A stretch of DNA of 64,000 bases, taken from NCBI GenBank assembly GCA_001247695.2, contig LGRX02024671.1, forward strand, positions 1-64,000. Direction: 5' to 3'. The notes below the pieces were generated by a model. The model was not told the DNA's origin, did not search any database, and saw only the letters and a program-made list of their open reading frames with translations. A program made the translations under genes and the position numbers. How positions within the stretch are numbered: the stretch's first letter is position 1; the number at the start of each line of letters is the position of its first letter. The DNA is from Cymbomonas tetramitiformis. Taxonomy: Eukaryota; Chlorophyta; Pyramimonadophyceae; Pyramimonadales; Pyramimonadaceae. Below are positions 1 through 9,786 of the stretch, piece by piece.

Positions 1-2
1 GG

Positions 3-278
3 TGTGGACAATACTTCTGCGCCTGGTGCTTCCGCAAAGAGCCGCATGGGAGTAACGCCAATCACGCACACCTTAAACGGTGCCAACTCAACCCCAACAT
101 CAACAAAGTCGGCGACCAGATCTATTACGTTAGCGAGGATGTACACAAAGCTCACTGGGCCTCCGTCGTGGCCAGACAGGTCCTCGAACGAATCAACCAG
201 GAGGCCGATGGGCCGCTGAAGGCGGCCATGATGCGCTACTTCGAGACCCACCACCGTGCGCATTACAGAGAAGACTGA
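3..278 (+). CDS. C-terminal part of a Cys/His zinc-finger protein (cut by window edge)
   Basis: The frame is open from the left edge to a TGA at 276-278, giving 91 residues of a protein whose start lies outside the window. The visible part begins with a dense Cys/His cluster (C-x4-C-x2-C, then two His and a Cys within about 20 residues). This resembles the end of an IBR/RING2-type zinc finger, as found in RBR ubiquitin ligases, but too little is visible to be sure. The tail is helical (HWASVVARQVLERI). It resembles a fragment at 18450-18611, which suggests a small paralogous family. The domain match is by eye and the function is inference. Confidence 0.55.
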   Translation, partial: CGQYFCAWCFRKEPHGSNANHAHLKRCQLNPNINKVGDQIYYVSEDVHKAHWASVVARQVLERINQEADGPLKAAMMRYFETHHRAHYRED

Positions 279-1184
279 TATGCCGTAGCCACCAGCGCAA
301 AGAGCCTGTAGGTGTCGAAGGACAGCTAGACGCAAGAGCTTGTAGGTGCAGTTTATTTGATCAGTGCTCTAGAGAACCTTCAAACTCCAATTTGTAACAG
401 TTTCATACAATTTTAACCTCTCCGCGTGTTTGAGTATAAGTCCTGTGGCGCACTGTGTGAAAGGGAACTCGTTGCTCCTATGCATCAGGTGGTTTGTTTA
501 AGGGACTCCTCCGTTACTTCGCATATTTAGGGTCTGTCAGGTCAAGCTCCGAATCACAACCTTCGAGACTTCTCTTCATGCGTGCATATCTCATTAGTTT
601 TTAGGGCCCCCCCCCCTCCCTTGTGTTTTGTCAACCTGTTTTTCTCGGACCTCATCTCGGCGAGTATATGAGTACCAATCTATTCGCAGGGTTTAGGGTT
701 TTCGGCACTCGCCCCCCCCTCCACTGTGTTTTGTCAACCTTTTTTCTCGGACCTCATCTCGGCGAGTAACGAGTACCCGGCGAGTGACGGCGAGTGACGG
801 CGGGCGATGGGGGGCGAGGGAGGGTCTTGGAGAGGGCCCGTGATGGGGCGAAGTCCTTGGGGCGTGCGGTGCTTGAGATGGCGCCGAGGATAGTAGTTAC
901 GTTTCGAGAGAAAATCCCTCTTCCGGTAAGTGTGTAGCATGCAGCGATACAAGTAGGCAGCGTGTATCGGTAGTATTCTACTCTATTGTTTTATTGAGAT
1001 AACAGTTAAAGCTTGAAGATTAAGCACACGAAGGGTTTTTTTTCGCGGCTCGGACGGTTGAATGTTGTATCGGACGGTCGTGTGAGACGTGATCGGTCCG
1101 TGCGTATCGGTTTCGCCGGGTGACCGGGCATACGGGGTGGCATTCGCAGGAGTGGTGGATTATTTCATGCGCGCGGATGGGACT

Positions 1185-1420
1185 GGTATTATTACTGGTA
1201 TTACTACTAATATTGTTACTGGTATTACTACTAATATTGTTACTGGTATTACTACTAATATTGTTACCAGTATTACTACTAATATTGTTACTGGTATTAC
1301 TACTAATATTGTTACCAGTATTACTACTAATATTGTTACCAGTATTACTACTAATATTGTTACCAGTATTACTACTAATATTGTTACCAGTATTACTACT
1401 AATATTATTACTAGCATTAT
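1185..1420. repeat. 24-bp AT-rich minisatellite, about 10 copies
   Basis: The unit is close to GGTATTACTACTAATATTGT plus TACT or TACC. The period is a multiple of three, so several frames stay open by default and encode an artificial 8-residue ITTNIVT(G/S) repeat. No promoter or non-repetitive coding extension supports a gene. Its AT-rich composition contrasts with the GC-rich arrays upstream of genes elsewhere in the window. Confidence 0.85.
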
Positions 1421-1520
1421 TGATATTATTATTACTATTATTTGTTTATTTTGAAGGGTTGAAAAGAGAAAGCGCGGGAGAATGCTCGGTTGCAGGCTGC
1501 AAATCGAGCCCCCTCAACAA

Positions 1521-1563
1521 GATCCGACGGCTGTAAATCGTCGTTGAACGACGACCGTCCGAT
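1521..1563. repeat. Dispersed GATCCRACGG inverted repeat (copy 1)
   Basis: The left arm GATCCGACGG faces the right arm CGACCGTCCGAT, with a TGTAAATCG motif inside. A second copy at 3043-3086 is nearly the same, and looser copies occur near 5923-5967, 7616-7660, 7739-7782, 7843-7888, 11229-11275 and 18820-18862. TATA-like tracts follow several copies. It may be a small non-autonomous element or a promoter module. Confidence 0.55.
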
Positions 1564-1627
1564 TATATATATACACCCTGTGTTTATTCACAATTCAATT
1601 TAATTAATTATCTAATTAATTCATGTC

Positions 1628-1757
1628 ACAGCTCGTGACATCGGCGGCCGCATCGTGAAGGATGACAGCTCGTGACATCGGCGGCCGCATCGTGAAGGAT
1701 GACAGCTCGTGACATCGGCGGTCATCTCATCGCGTCGATCGCTGACGCAATAAATAC
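1628..1757. promoter_or_regulatory. 37-bp x3 GC-rich array plus TATA-like box before AlkB gene
   Basis: Three units start at 1628, 1665 and 1702. Each contains ACAGCTCGTGACATCGGCGG, and the first two continue into GGCCGCATCGTGAAGG. A TATA-like CAATAAATACC follows at 1748-1757, about 130 bp before the ATG at 1889. The first 29 bp of the next array (3151-3179) are almost the same as one unit here. Confidence 0.65.
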
Positions 1758-1888
1758 CCGAAAACGAGCTTTCCCCCTCACAATTTACAACTTCACTTTT
1801 CTCGAGCCTCCTACTCTACAGCTCTACAACCTCGTACCTATCGTTCATAAAACAAGTTCATTCTCAAGCGCCCGCCCCATTTTTCTCC

Positions 1889-2551
1889 ATGTCTCTCAGT
1901 GATATCTTAAACTCCGACCGCGTCCACCTGACGCCCAACTCCTGGTACATACACGTACCGGGGCACGTGCGTGTGTCGAAGGAGGGATTCGAGCAGCTCT
2001 GGGAACTCAAGCACCGCTTTCAGCAGCAGCACATCGTCCTTTTTGGCAAACGTATACCAGTGCCTCGTATACAAGGTTTGTTCTCGGCGCGCGACGTGTC
2101 CTACAATTTCAGCGGCATCTCGGTGCCCAGTGAACCGATCACCTCGCACGCCATCCTGGAGGCTCTGCTAGAGCAAGTCACCGACACGCACAACGCGGTC
2201 TTTGCCAACTGGTACGCCAGCGGGCAAGATTCCGTGGGCGCACACAGCGACGACGAAAAGGACCTGGTAAAGGGCTCCTGCATCATCAGCATCAGTCTGA
2301 ACGCGACCCGCACTTTTCGGGTGAAAAAAAAACCCAAATGTGATGCATCGAGCGAAGTGGATAAGCTCGATTTTCAGTTGGGGGATGGAGACGTTTTTAT
2401 CATGGGCGGCGCTTTTCAGAAGGAGTTTCTACATGAAGTCCCCAAGAAAGCCCGCATGGTCGGCGACCAGAGGCGCATTAACCTGACCATAAGAAACTTT
2501 GCGCCGACGGGTATAGCGGACAAAAAACGAAAAAGAGAGCAAGCACGCTAA
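1889..2551 (+). CDS. AlkB-like 2-oxoglutarate/Fe(II) oxygenase
   Basis: This 220-residue protein has the AlkB fold signature in order. An NWYASGQDSVGAHSDDE stretch holds the iron ligands His119 and Asp121. A second iron His is at about 182. The 2OG-binding RRINLTIR segment is at about 195-202. Known AlkB proteins remove alkyl groups from DNA or RNA bases by oxidation. The length matches a minimal catalytic domain, and the ISISLNATRTFRV strand is typical of ALKBH2/3-type proteins. The C-terminus (KKRKR) is a likely nuclear localisation signal. The start is the first in-frame ATG after the array and TATA-like box. Its substrate is not visible from sequence. Confidence 0.9.
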   Translation: MSLSDILNSDRVHLTPNSWYIHVPGHVRVSKEGFEQLWELKHRFQQQHIVLFGKRIPVPRIQGLFSARDVSYNFSGISVPSEPITSHAILEALLEQVTDTHNAVFANWYASGQDSVGAHSDDEKDLVKGSCIISISLNATRTFRVKKKPKCDASSEVDKLDFQLGDGDVFIMGGAFQKEFLHEVPKKARMVGDQRRINLTIRNFAPTGIADKKRKREQAR

Positions 2552-3150
2552 GTAGCCAGCTTCACTGTCGAGCTTGTATACCCTTGTTAGGTGTTTGTAG
2601 CTACAATATCTGTATGACACTTCAAAATAGATCGTAAGATTATCAACTTTCCCACCCAAAAACCGTACCACGTCACGTGGCAGGCGACTGTTCTCTCTTA
2701 TACGATGGCCGTATCTTTTCAAGTGGCGAACAATCGCGAACGCTTTTTGCTTACCTTAGCCACTAGAGTGTTTTTGCATTGGGACACTTAAGAAGTGCTT
2801 TTCTATGAGCGTGGGATTCGGGGGAAACGAGATGCACGCTCTTAATACAATTTACGGATTGCCCAGGATATCTTACTAGTAAAATATTAAAAGGTTTACC
2901 GCCAAACCAAGTTTACAGATCCTCCCTCCCTGCAAAAATAGTCTATCAAGGGTTGCTTCCCTTTCGAAACGATCACTTTTAAGAGATCGCCGTATTCTAG
3001 GGGAGGGGGGGGGAAAGGGATCTGGCGATCAATTTCTCATCGAGATCCGACGGTTGTAAATCGACATTGAACGACGATCGTCCGATTATGCACAGGCGCC
3101 CTATGTTTATTCATAAATCCGTATAATTAGTTATTTAATATATTTAGGTC
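2552..3150. other. Intergenic spacer with inverted repeat copy 2
   Basis: No gene is seen. A C/G-rich tract lies at 3000-3015. A copy of the GATCCGACGG...CGTCCGAT inverted repeat is at 3043-3086, followed by an AT-rich stretch leading into the helicase array. Confidence 0.6.
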
Positions 3151-3326
3151 ACAGCTCGTGACACCGGCGGCCGCATCGTCGGCGGTCATCTCATCGGCGG
3201 TCATCTCATCGGCGGCCATCTGGTCGGCGGTCATCTCATCGACGGCCATCTGGTCGGCGGTCATCTCATCGGCGGCGATCTCATCGACAGCCATCTCGTC
3301 GACAGCCATCTCGTCGGCTATAAGAG
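3151..3326. promoter_or_regulatory. 15-bp GC-rich array plus TATA box before helicase gene
   Basis: About ten units of TCATCTCATCGGCGG and close variants follow a 29-bp segment shared with the array before the AlkB gene. The array runs directly into GGCTATAAGAGGC (3317-3326), about 90 bp before the ATG at 3415. The period is 15 bp here against 37 bp in the neighbouring array, while the CGGCGG core is kept. Confidence 0.7.
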
Positions 3327-3414
3327 GCGAAAGGTCGAGAGCGAACACATATCACTCTGCCTACCACCTCTGCCCACCACCTCGCCTCGTATCCTCCTTT
3401 TACCAAGTGTTAAC

Positions 3415-5253
3415 ATGGTTGAACTCAAGACTTACCAGACGCAAGCTGCGAAGGAAGCTGTGAAACGGATAGTGTCCAACAAGAACCAAACGCTGGTGGG
3501 TAAAGTCGGGTCAGGCAAGACCCTGACCTCGCTGGAGACGTGTCGGCGTTTGAGCGAGTCCGGCCAAGGCCTTCGAGACACGCAACACCACCTGCTGACC
3601 CTCGTGGTGGTGCCCAACTGCGTGCTGCACCAGTGGTTCAAAGAGACGCTGCGCTTCGGCGTGAACGAGAACCAACTCTGCCTATTTCACGGGAGCATCA
3701 AGTCGCGGACCAAAGCCTTCCACGCGTGGTGCGGTCGGGCCGGGGCGGTGACGAACATCAGTGGGCGGACCATGTGGATGCTCTTCACCACCTTCGACAC
3801 CTACCGCAGCTCGGCGGCCTTGCTCTCCGGCGTCACCTGGGGGATGGTGATCGTGGACGAGGCGCACCTGTTGCGCAACGGGGTGGCGAAGACGGCCGAC
3901 GAGGAGATCAAGTACGGTCTGAAGAACTACGAGGTCCTGGACAGGACTTTGATGCGGGCGCCCACGCGCTTATGGTCACCGCCCTTCACGCTTCTGGTGA
4001 CCGCCACGGTGGTACTGAACCACCCCATGGATATGCTGAGCCTAGCTCGCTGGTGCAGGATGCCCGACGGTTTGATGGACAAGGCGGACTGGTACAACCA
4101 GCAGGGCGTGTTCAAGCCCGCCCGCAGGCAGTACTGCGAAGACCACGTGACCGTCATCGACGTGCCCGAGCCCCGTCCGGTGGAGCGGTGTGTGCGGCTG
4201 GTGAAGAGGGACGAGAGCGAACGGCTACTGTCGGACTCGGCGTACCAACATCTCGCGGGATGCCTGAAGATCTTCCTCACCGCGATGCGGCAGATGGGCT
4301 CCGCCAACCGGGCGTCCCCGGAGCAGCAGGCGATCCTGCGAGCCGCTCGCCTCCAGTTCTGGGGCGCGGTGACTCGGTGTCGACGGGGAGAGCAGTTCCC
4401 CGGTTTTTTCGTGCAGCCCACGGAGAGCGCGCCCAGGTCCCTCATCGCCTCGGACGTGGACCGGCTGGTGCGCGAGCATCCACTGAAGGAGTGCAATAAG
4501 CTGCGAGCGGTGGTCGACTGGTGTGAGGAGCTGTTGGACGCCGAGAACAACTTCCGCAAGGGCCTCGTGATGTCCGCGTACAAGCAGCCGTTGCAGCTGC
4601 TGGCGGAGCACGTGCGACGTTGCAAGCCGGACGTCGCGGTCTTCGAGCACTACGGCGGTGGCGGAAAAGCCAACGCGGCCATCCTGCGCGAGTTCAGCGC
4701 GGTCTCTTGCGAAGGCCGACGGGCGGCGGTGTTGCTGGCCACTCGCGGCTCCATGGGGGTCGGAGTGGACCTGCCCTGCGTGCAGCGCACCTTCTTGATG
4801 GACCTGGCCTGGTCACGGGGGGACGACCAGCAAGCGCTGGGCCGCATGCAACGACCGCTGGCCCAGAAGGTGCACGAGTGGGTGGCCACCACCGCCAGCT
4901 TGGGTTCGGAAACCTTCTCCGTCGAGGAGTGGATGCGTCTCATCCAGGAGAAGAAGCGCTCCATGGTGGAAGAGATGTTCGCCGGTGTCGACCAGAGCGA
5001 GGACATGGACGAGGAGGAGGACGCGATGCCGGCGGTCGAGGAACCGGTCCAGCAGCCGATGGAGGGGAAGGCGGAGACCTCGAAGCCGATCCTGACGGTG
5101 CTCTTGGAGATGTTGGAGCGCCACGGATTCGTCCAGGCGAGCAGGAAGCGCAAGACCCCGAAGAAGGAGAGAAAAGTGTCCGAGAAACGGCAGAAAGTGA
5201 GCTCAACGGATACGCAGCAGGCACAAGTCTGCGAGACAGTAGGACGTGACTGA
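3415..5253 (+). CDS. SNF2/SF2-type DNA-dependent ATPase (helicase-like)
   Basis: This is a 612-residue superfamily 2 ATPase. Visible motifs: Walker A GKVGSGKT at residues 29-36; motif Ia region LVVVPNCVLHQW; Walker B DEAH at 148-151; motif III TAT in the LLVTATVV strand; motif V-like ATRGSMGVGVDL; and motif VI QALGRMQR at 473-480. Order and spacing fit SNF2-like remodelling or helicase proteins. The C-terminal ~110 residues are acidic, then basic (KRKTPKKERK), and probably disordered with a nuclear signal. Such proteins use ATP to translocate on DNA or remodel protein-DNA complexes, and viral relatives act in transcription. It is intronless and preceded by an array and TATA box. Confidence 0.88.
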   Translation: MVELKTYQTQAAKEAVKRIVSNKNQTLVGKVGSGKTLTSLETCRRLSESGQGLRDTQHHLLTLVVVPNCVLHQWFKETLRFGVNENQLCLFHGSIKSRTKAFHAWCGRAGAVTNISGRTMWMLFTTFDTYRSSAALLSGVTWGMVIVDEAHLLRNGVAKTADEEIKYGLKNYEVLDRTLMRAPTRLWSPPFTLLVTATVVLNHPMDMLSLARWCRMPDGLMDKADWYNQQGVFKPARRQYCEDHVTVIDVPEPRPVERCVRLVKRDESERLLSDSAYQHLAGCLKIFLTAMRQMGSANRASPEQQAILRAARLQFWGAVTRCRRGEQFPGFFVQPTESAPRSLIASDVDRLVREHPLKECNKLRAVVDWCEELLDAENNFRKGLVMSAYKQPLQLLAEHVRRCKPDVAVFEHYGGGGKANAAILREFSAVSCEGRRAAVLLATRGSMGVGVDLPCVQRTFLMDLAWSRGDDQQALGRMQRPLAQKVHEWVATTASLGSETFSVEEWMRLIQEKKRSMVEEMFAGVDQSEDMDEEEDAMPAVEEPVQQPMEGKAETSKPILTVLLEMLERHGFVQASRKRKTPKKERKVSEKRQKVSSTDTQQAQVCETVGRD

Positions 5254-5982
5254 ATGTTGTTAGCCTCGGGAAACCTGCGACGTGTGAACAGAGTAATCGC
5301 TTTATAAAATATAACGTACGTGTTTGCCATGCGCGGGTGTGTCCTGCAGTGACCATGTCTCAGATTGTTTGACTGTGCATCTCGCCTTCGACACATCACT
5401 TCGAAACCCACCCATTTCAACTGCCTTAGACCGTCCGCAAGATCCAGAGAACACACCGGAACCAGTCTAGCATATTCGGGTCGTGTTTCAGTAATACCTC
5501 GTGGCACTTTGTTTGTTCACGCATGACACCGTGAGCCGATTTGAATATTCGATATCCGTTTTGGGGTGGGTGTGCTTTTGAGGTGATGTTAAAAAACTTG
5601 ACGCGATTTTCGGATTCGGGTCGGATTCAAATGGCTCACGCACACATTTAGAGGTGAACAGGCCTAGCAGAGATCTCAACTTTGAAATCGACCAAGCTTG
5701 GCATTTTTTAGGCTTGAACACGTCGGGTTCCTGTTTGTCCTTATAAAGCTGCCCCTCGACCCGCACCATTGCACTCCAGTGTTTTGCTGAAGCATACAAA
5801 ACGGTCCCTCAACGAGCGGAAATAAAGCACACCGATTATTCGATGCACCCTCCCGACTCCCCTATGTGGGCTTTAGTTGGGTACGCACATCACCCCTGAG
5901 CCCCATCAAGAACCCCATACAGGATCCAACGGTCGATAACGATCAAGCGATTATATCCGTCCGATATCTTTAACACTTCCCC
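5254..5982. other. Intergenic spacer
   Basis: No convincing gene is seen on either strand. A looser copy of the GATCCAACGGTC inverted repeat lies at 5923-5967, immediately before the next array. Confidence 0.5.
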
Positions 5983-6139
5983 GGCGACCGTCATCCCCAG
6001 TGCCTGTCATCGCCCAGCGTTCGTCACACCTCCAGCGGCCGTCATCTCCCAGCGGCCGTCATCCCCCAGCGGCCGTCATCCCTCAGCGGCCGTCATCCCC
6101 CTTCGGCGGCCATCCCCCATACCAAGCGTGCATATAACG
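5983..6139. promoter_or_regulatory. 17-bp GC-rich array plus TATA box before RING gene
   Basis: About seven units of CAGCGGCCGTCATCCCC and degenerate flanking copies lead into GTGCATATAACG at 6130-6139. The ATG of the RING/coiled-coil gene follows 80 bp later at 6220. Confidence 0.7.
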
Positions 6140-6219
6140 AACGTCGGTCGTCCCGGCGTTCATTTCCTCTCGACATCCACAGACACGCCAACTTCATCTG
6201 TTCTTCGCTACCCGAAACC

Positions 6220-7386
6220 ATGACTCCGGTGTCTCCTGACTCATCCGACTACGAACCTGTCTCGCCCACCCCAGGTCACGGGGGCAACAACAACATACCG
6301 GACGAAGACGAACGCCAACTCGAGAATCGTTTTATTGACGAGACAATTGAATTGGAGGACTACCCTCCCCAACCACATGAGGGCGACCTTTCTGCCTGGT
6401 GCACCGATGCGAGCAAAGCCGCGGCCAGCGCACTGAATGTCCGCTTCAAGGCCCAGTCGGTCTCCCGGGACGTGCATCTCGACCTGGACACGTTGGCATG
6501 GTCACCGCGGTCGTACAAGCCCGTGCCGGAGCTGTCGGGCGAGGTGTTATGTGCGCATGCGAGCACGGAGCTGGAAAAGCGCGTGCAGGAAGTCACGGGC
6601 ATAATCATGGCACGGAATTGGTGCAACATCTGCCAGGATTACCAGGAGAAGGATCAAAAGTTGTATGTGACGTGCGAGCAGCATTTGCCCGTTCAGCATC
6701 TGGTGTGCGAAAGCTGCTTCGACAAGGACAAAACCTCGGTCTGCCCCATGTGCCGAGGTGAGCGTCCGAGACAACGCACGGAGCAGTGCGAGGCGATGCG
6801 ACGCGACTTCTATCGCATCAAATTGCAGTCCTGTCCGCTGTGCACCGACCCCGAGAAGCGGACCGCCGATGAGCTCCTGAAGCACGTGCACACCGAGTGC
6901 GCGGCGATCAAGTCGGAGACGGTCACCGTGGACGTCCGGAGGCTGCGGGCGGAGCTCGCCGCGCAGCGCTCGCGATGCGTCCAGGAGCTCTGCGACTCGC
7001 CCGTCACGGTCGACGTGATGCGGAAGGCCTTCGCCGAGGTGCTGGCGAAGACGGTAGCGGAGTGGTCCTCGCTTCAAATGCCGCACGCTCGGGAGATGAG
7101 ACGCTTGAAGAGGGACGTGGACCAGCTGGATACGTATTCGCAGCTTTCGGATAGGGACCTCAAAGACCGCACCAAGGAGTGCGAGACGCTCAAATCTCTT
7201 GTCAGATATCACCAGGAGACTAATAGGTGCCTGCAGCTCGACTACGACCACGCGCGGAGACAGTTTCGGGAGCAGCGAGAGAATTGCGACCGCTTGCAGC
7301 GGGAGGTGGACGACTTGAGGAGGCAGCGGAGGGTGGGGTCGCACGCGGAGGCTTGGGGGAGGCCCAAGCGGTCCAGACAATGGTAG
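6220..7386 (+). CDS. RING-finger protein with C-terminal coiled coil
   Basis: The protein has 388 residues. The N-terminal ~120 residues are acidic and poorly conserved in type. A C3HC4-like RING spans residues about 135-178 (CNIC ... CESCF ... CPMC). A second small Cys/His group (CPLC ... HVHTEC) follows at about 207-228. The last ~150 residues are rich in Arg, Glu, Gln and Leu with heptad spacing, predicting a coiled coil. This layout is reminiscent of TRAF- or TRIM-like ubiquitin ligases. A role as an E3 ligase is inferred from the RING; the partner is unknown. The start is the ATG 80 bp after the TATA box, with no intron apparent. Confidence 0.82.
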   Translation: MTPVSPDSSDYEPVSPTPGHGGNNNIPDEDERQLENRFIDETIELEDYPPQPHEGDLSAWCTDASKAAASALNVRFKAQSVSRDVHLDLDTLAWSPRSYKPVPELSGEVLCAHASTELEKRVQEVTGIIMARNWCNICQDYQEKDQKLYVTCEQHLPVQHLVCESCFDKDKTSVCPMCRGERPRQRTEQCEAMRRDFYRIKLQSCPLCTDPEKRTADELLKHVHTECAAIKSETVTVDVRRLRAELAAQRSRCVQELCDSPVTVDVMRKAFAEVLAKTVAEWSSLQMPHAREMRRLKRDVDQLDTYSQLSDRDLKDRTKECETLKSLVRYHQETNRCLQLDYDHARRQFREQRENCDRLQREVDDLRRQRRVGSHAEAWGRPKRSRQW

Positions 7387-7920
7387 CTTTCATCGCGGAG
7401 GCCTTCGTGCCAACGCCCATCGGGCACGAGGGAGTCGGTAGCTTAGAAAGACCTTGCGTACACAATTTGACAGCGATTAATGTGGAACTCTTTTATATAT
7501 ATAGAAATGTGATACGAATCTTGAGTGTGTGCTTAAAGTGCTTGTCTTGTTGCTGCGCATCCACTGCTCCCTGACTGTTGTGCTTGTTGGTAACACTTTC
7601 CACACGCATAAGCAAGATCCAACGGTCGCAAGATGACCGTAATTTGTGACCGTGCGATATAAAAGGATCCCTATCAGAGGGGGTCTCGTCCAACACCCAC
7701 AATGACCTTGCTTTTCACCCCCCCCCCTCCACACGATAGATCCAACAGTCACACGATACCCGTAAATCGTGACCGTCCGATAAACGCGACCCCCGTTCGA
7801 GGGGGAGGGGTGTCACGTTTAAGTTTCACCGTCACCTTCCGTAATCCGACGGTCCTTACGGTCGCTGTCAGCCCGGTAGTTGGATCTTGACTAGATCCTC
7901 GAACGCCGGGGATATGACGG
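7387..7920. other. Intergenic spacer with three inverted-repeat copies
   Basis: Three copies of the GATCCAACGGTC-type inverted repeat lie here, near 7616-7660, 7739-7782 and 7843-7888. Two are followed at once by ATATAAAA or GATAAA boxes, and C-rich tracts lie between them. A 62-codon open frame at 7702-7890 consists of this repeat material and is not called as a gene. Confidence 0.5.
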
Positions 7921-8032
7921 TCGCCGCCGTGCAGAACAGGCCGCCGCCGTGCATAACAGGCCGCCGCCGTGCATAACAGGCCGCCGCCATGCAGAACAGG
8001 CCGCCGTCGGACGTGCGAGTATACGAACGCTC
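7921..8032. promoter_or_regulatory. 20-bp GC-rich array plus TATA-like box before second RING gene
   Basis: Four units of GCATAACAGGCCGCCGCCGT and variants span 7921-8008. A TATA-like GAGTATACGAAC follows near 8023-8034, about 100 bp before the ATG at 8127. An in-frame ATG inside the array (7989) lies upstream of the TATA-like box and was not used as the start. Confidence 0.65.
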
Positions 8033-8126
8033 ACCCTTGCGGGGTTGCTCATTCTTGTCGCTCCCTCTCGATCCATCCACGGAAACTAGGTGCGTCTGTC
8101 AAAAGGCTTGTTCTTGTTCAGCATCG

Positions 8127-8780
8127 ATGGAAATCTGCTGCATCTGCCACGAGAGGTGCCCTCCGTCGGAGGTGTCCGTCGTCCTGCCTTGCAGGCACGA
8201 GATGCACCGCGTCTGTTGGCACGACTTCGCGTCGATGCACTGCGCACAGGACCCGCGGTGTCCCGTATGCAGGCAGTTCCCCGCCCACCGGACCATCGTG
8301 CGCTACCCGCCGCACGACGAAGCGTCGAACCTGACGGTGCGCGCTCCCCGCCCTAGGTTCCTCGCAGCGAGTGGGTTCGTTCGGAATCACCCCAATTCTG
8401 ACGGAGGAGGCGGCCGGGCGCTGTCTTCGCAGGATACGTTGGTCCACGCGGCGGGCGGAATGCCCACCTCGGAGACCGACCGCGAGCGTTTGGCGGCACG
8501 CGACGCCTCCGACCGCAGGCACCGAGAGTGCCGCCTGTACCGCGAGCGGATCACTCTCGCCGTGCATGTCGAGAGGGCGGCACGGGCGCGGCAGGGTTGC
8601 GCGGAGCGGGAGGCCTCCGAGAGAGAGACCCATCGCAAGCGCGTGAGCCTGGAGATGAACCCCGCGAACAAGCGGGCGCGGCTCACGGAGCTGGCCGCGA
8701 CCAGAGCGATGCTGCACGAGAGGTACCTGCGCTCGATGACCGGGCTGGACGTTCTGGCGGAGTGTGCGTGCCTGCAGTAG
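8127..8780 (+). CDS. Small RING-finger protein with coiled-coil tail
   Basis: The protein has 217 residues when started at 8127. The frame stays open upstream, but that part reads through the promoter array. A RING-H2-like finger spans residues 4-48 (C4-x2-C7 ... CRHEMHRVC ... CPVC). The rest is rich in Arg, Glu and Ala with helical spacing. It is the smaller companion of the RING/coiled-coil gene at 6220, with the same order of domains. E3 ubiquitin-ligase activity is inferred from the finger only. Confidence 0.78.
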   Translation: MEICCICHERCPPSEVSVVLPCRHEMHRVCWHDFASMHCAQDPRCPVCRQFPAHRTIVRYPPHDEASNLTVRAPRPRFLAASGFVRNHPNSDGGGGRALSSQDTLVHAAGGMPTSETDRERLAARDASDRRHRECRLYRERITLAVHVERAARARQGCAEREASERETHRKRVSLEMNPANKRARLTELAATRAMLHERYLRSMTGLDVLAECACLQ

Positions 8781-9527
8781 ATGCGGCCGGAGGGTTGCGT
8801 CGCTCGGCCGCGATGTTTGTGAGCGGGCTTTTAAGATGAACACGAACACGGTAAAAATTTTAATGTCTTAAATGTGAATTTTGTAATACGCTGCTCGGGG
8901 TTTTCATGTGGTGCAGAGAGAGAGAGAGAGAGACGATTCTCGGTCCCATAGCTATATCTCTGTGGGCAGGGGTCACACGAGTCGCTTAGGATAATTTGCA
9001 TGGTATGGGGCTAAAGATGTGTCGAAATATAATGTTAGAACCGTTATCGATCTTTATCCTATCTCTATGAGATGATGGACCAGCACGAGCGTCATCGCGA
9101 TATTCAAACAAACCGAGCTGAAAGGTTCTATAAGAGTAATCGATAAGGATACAGAACGAAATCAATGTGTTAACATTTGATCATCGATTACGAGGCAGCA
9201 TGCGGTGCAACCCAAACATGGAACGAGACAAGCGATGTTTCAAACATTCGTAATAGGACTTTCTATTGGAAACAATTTACGCCATATGCATATATAATCA
9301 GACACCGCCACACGACACACGAAAAAGCTTTCGAGCGTACGTCTGTTCCAGATTCCGCGACAGCGCGAACACAAGGTATCCATGCCTACGGATTAGGACC
9401 TGCTTCAACCTTCACAACATTCTCTCCTTGCAACGGTTCCTGCTTCAAAGCGTTCTCTCCTTCCAGCGGTGCCTGCTTCACCAGTGTCTCTCGGACGGTC
9501 TCGCCCTCTTCGGAACGAGCAAAGCAC
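8781..9527. other. Intergenic spacer with GA microsatellite
   Basis: A (GA)n tract lies at about 8919-8934. Otherwise AT-rich unique sequence with no supported gene. Open frames at its right end run into the next array and are repeat artefacts. Confidence 0.5.
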
Positions 9528-9743
9528 GCCGACCATCTCCTCGCCCGGCGGCCATCTCCACGCCCGGCGGCCATCTCCACGCACGGCGGCCATCTCCACG
9601 CCCGGCGGCCATCTCCACGCACGGCGGCCATCTCCACGCACGGCGGCCATCTCCACGCAGGACTCCACGCACGGCGGCCATCTCCACGCACGGCGGCCAT
9701 CTCCACGCAGGACGGCGGTGACCGACCACAACCGCATAAAAGC
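9528..9743. promoter_or_regulatory. 18-bp GC-rich array plus TATA box
   Basis: About ten units of GGCGGCCATCTCCACGCA/CC span 9528-9718. They end 15 bp before GCATAAAAGC (9734-9743), and the ATG follows at 9787. The 18-bp period keeps several frames open on both strands; these are not genes. Confidence 0.7.
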
Positions 9744-9786
9744 TGAAACAGCATCCAGCAAATTCATTCAGCGAGCTAAGGTAACA

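Larger units (their letters stand above)
279..1627. other. Gene-poor leader with imperfect repeats
   Basis: I see no convincing gene here. About 605-670 and 712-772 are two diverged copies of a ~60-bp segment (C-run, tgtgttttgtcaacc, then ctcatctcggcgagta). These are followed by short CGGCGAGTGA repeats at 778-800. A 24-bp minisatellite fills 1185-1420, and an inverted-repeat element at 1521-1563 is followed by a TATA-like tract. Confidence 0.6.

Noticed and set aside
1089..1536. Long open frames on both strands over 1089-1536
   Set aside because: They are produced by a 24-bp minisatellite whose period is a multiple of three; no promoter or unique coding part.
9386..9767. Minus-strand frames with repeated RGDGRRAWRW protein
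   Set aside because: They translate the 18-bp promoter array; a period divisible by three keeps several frames open.
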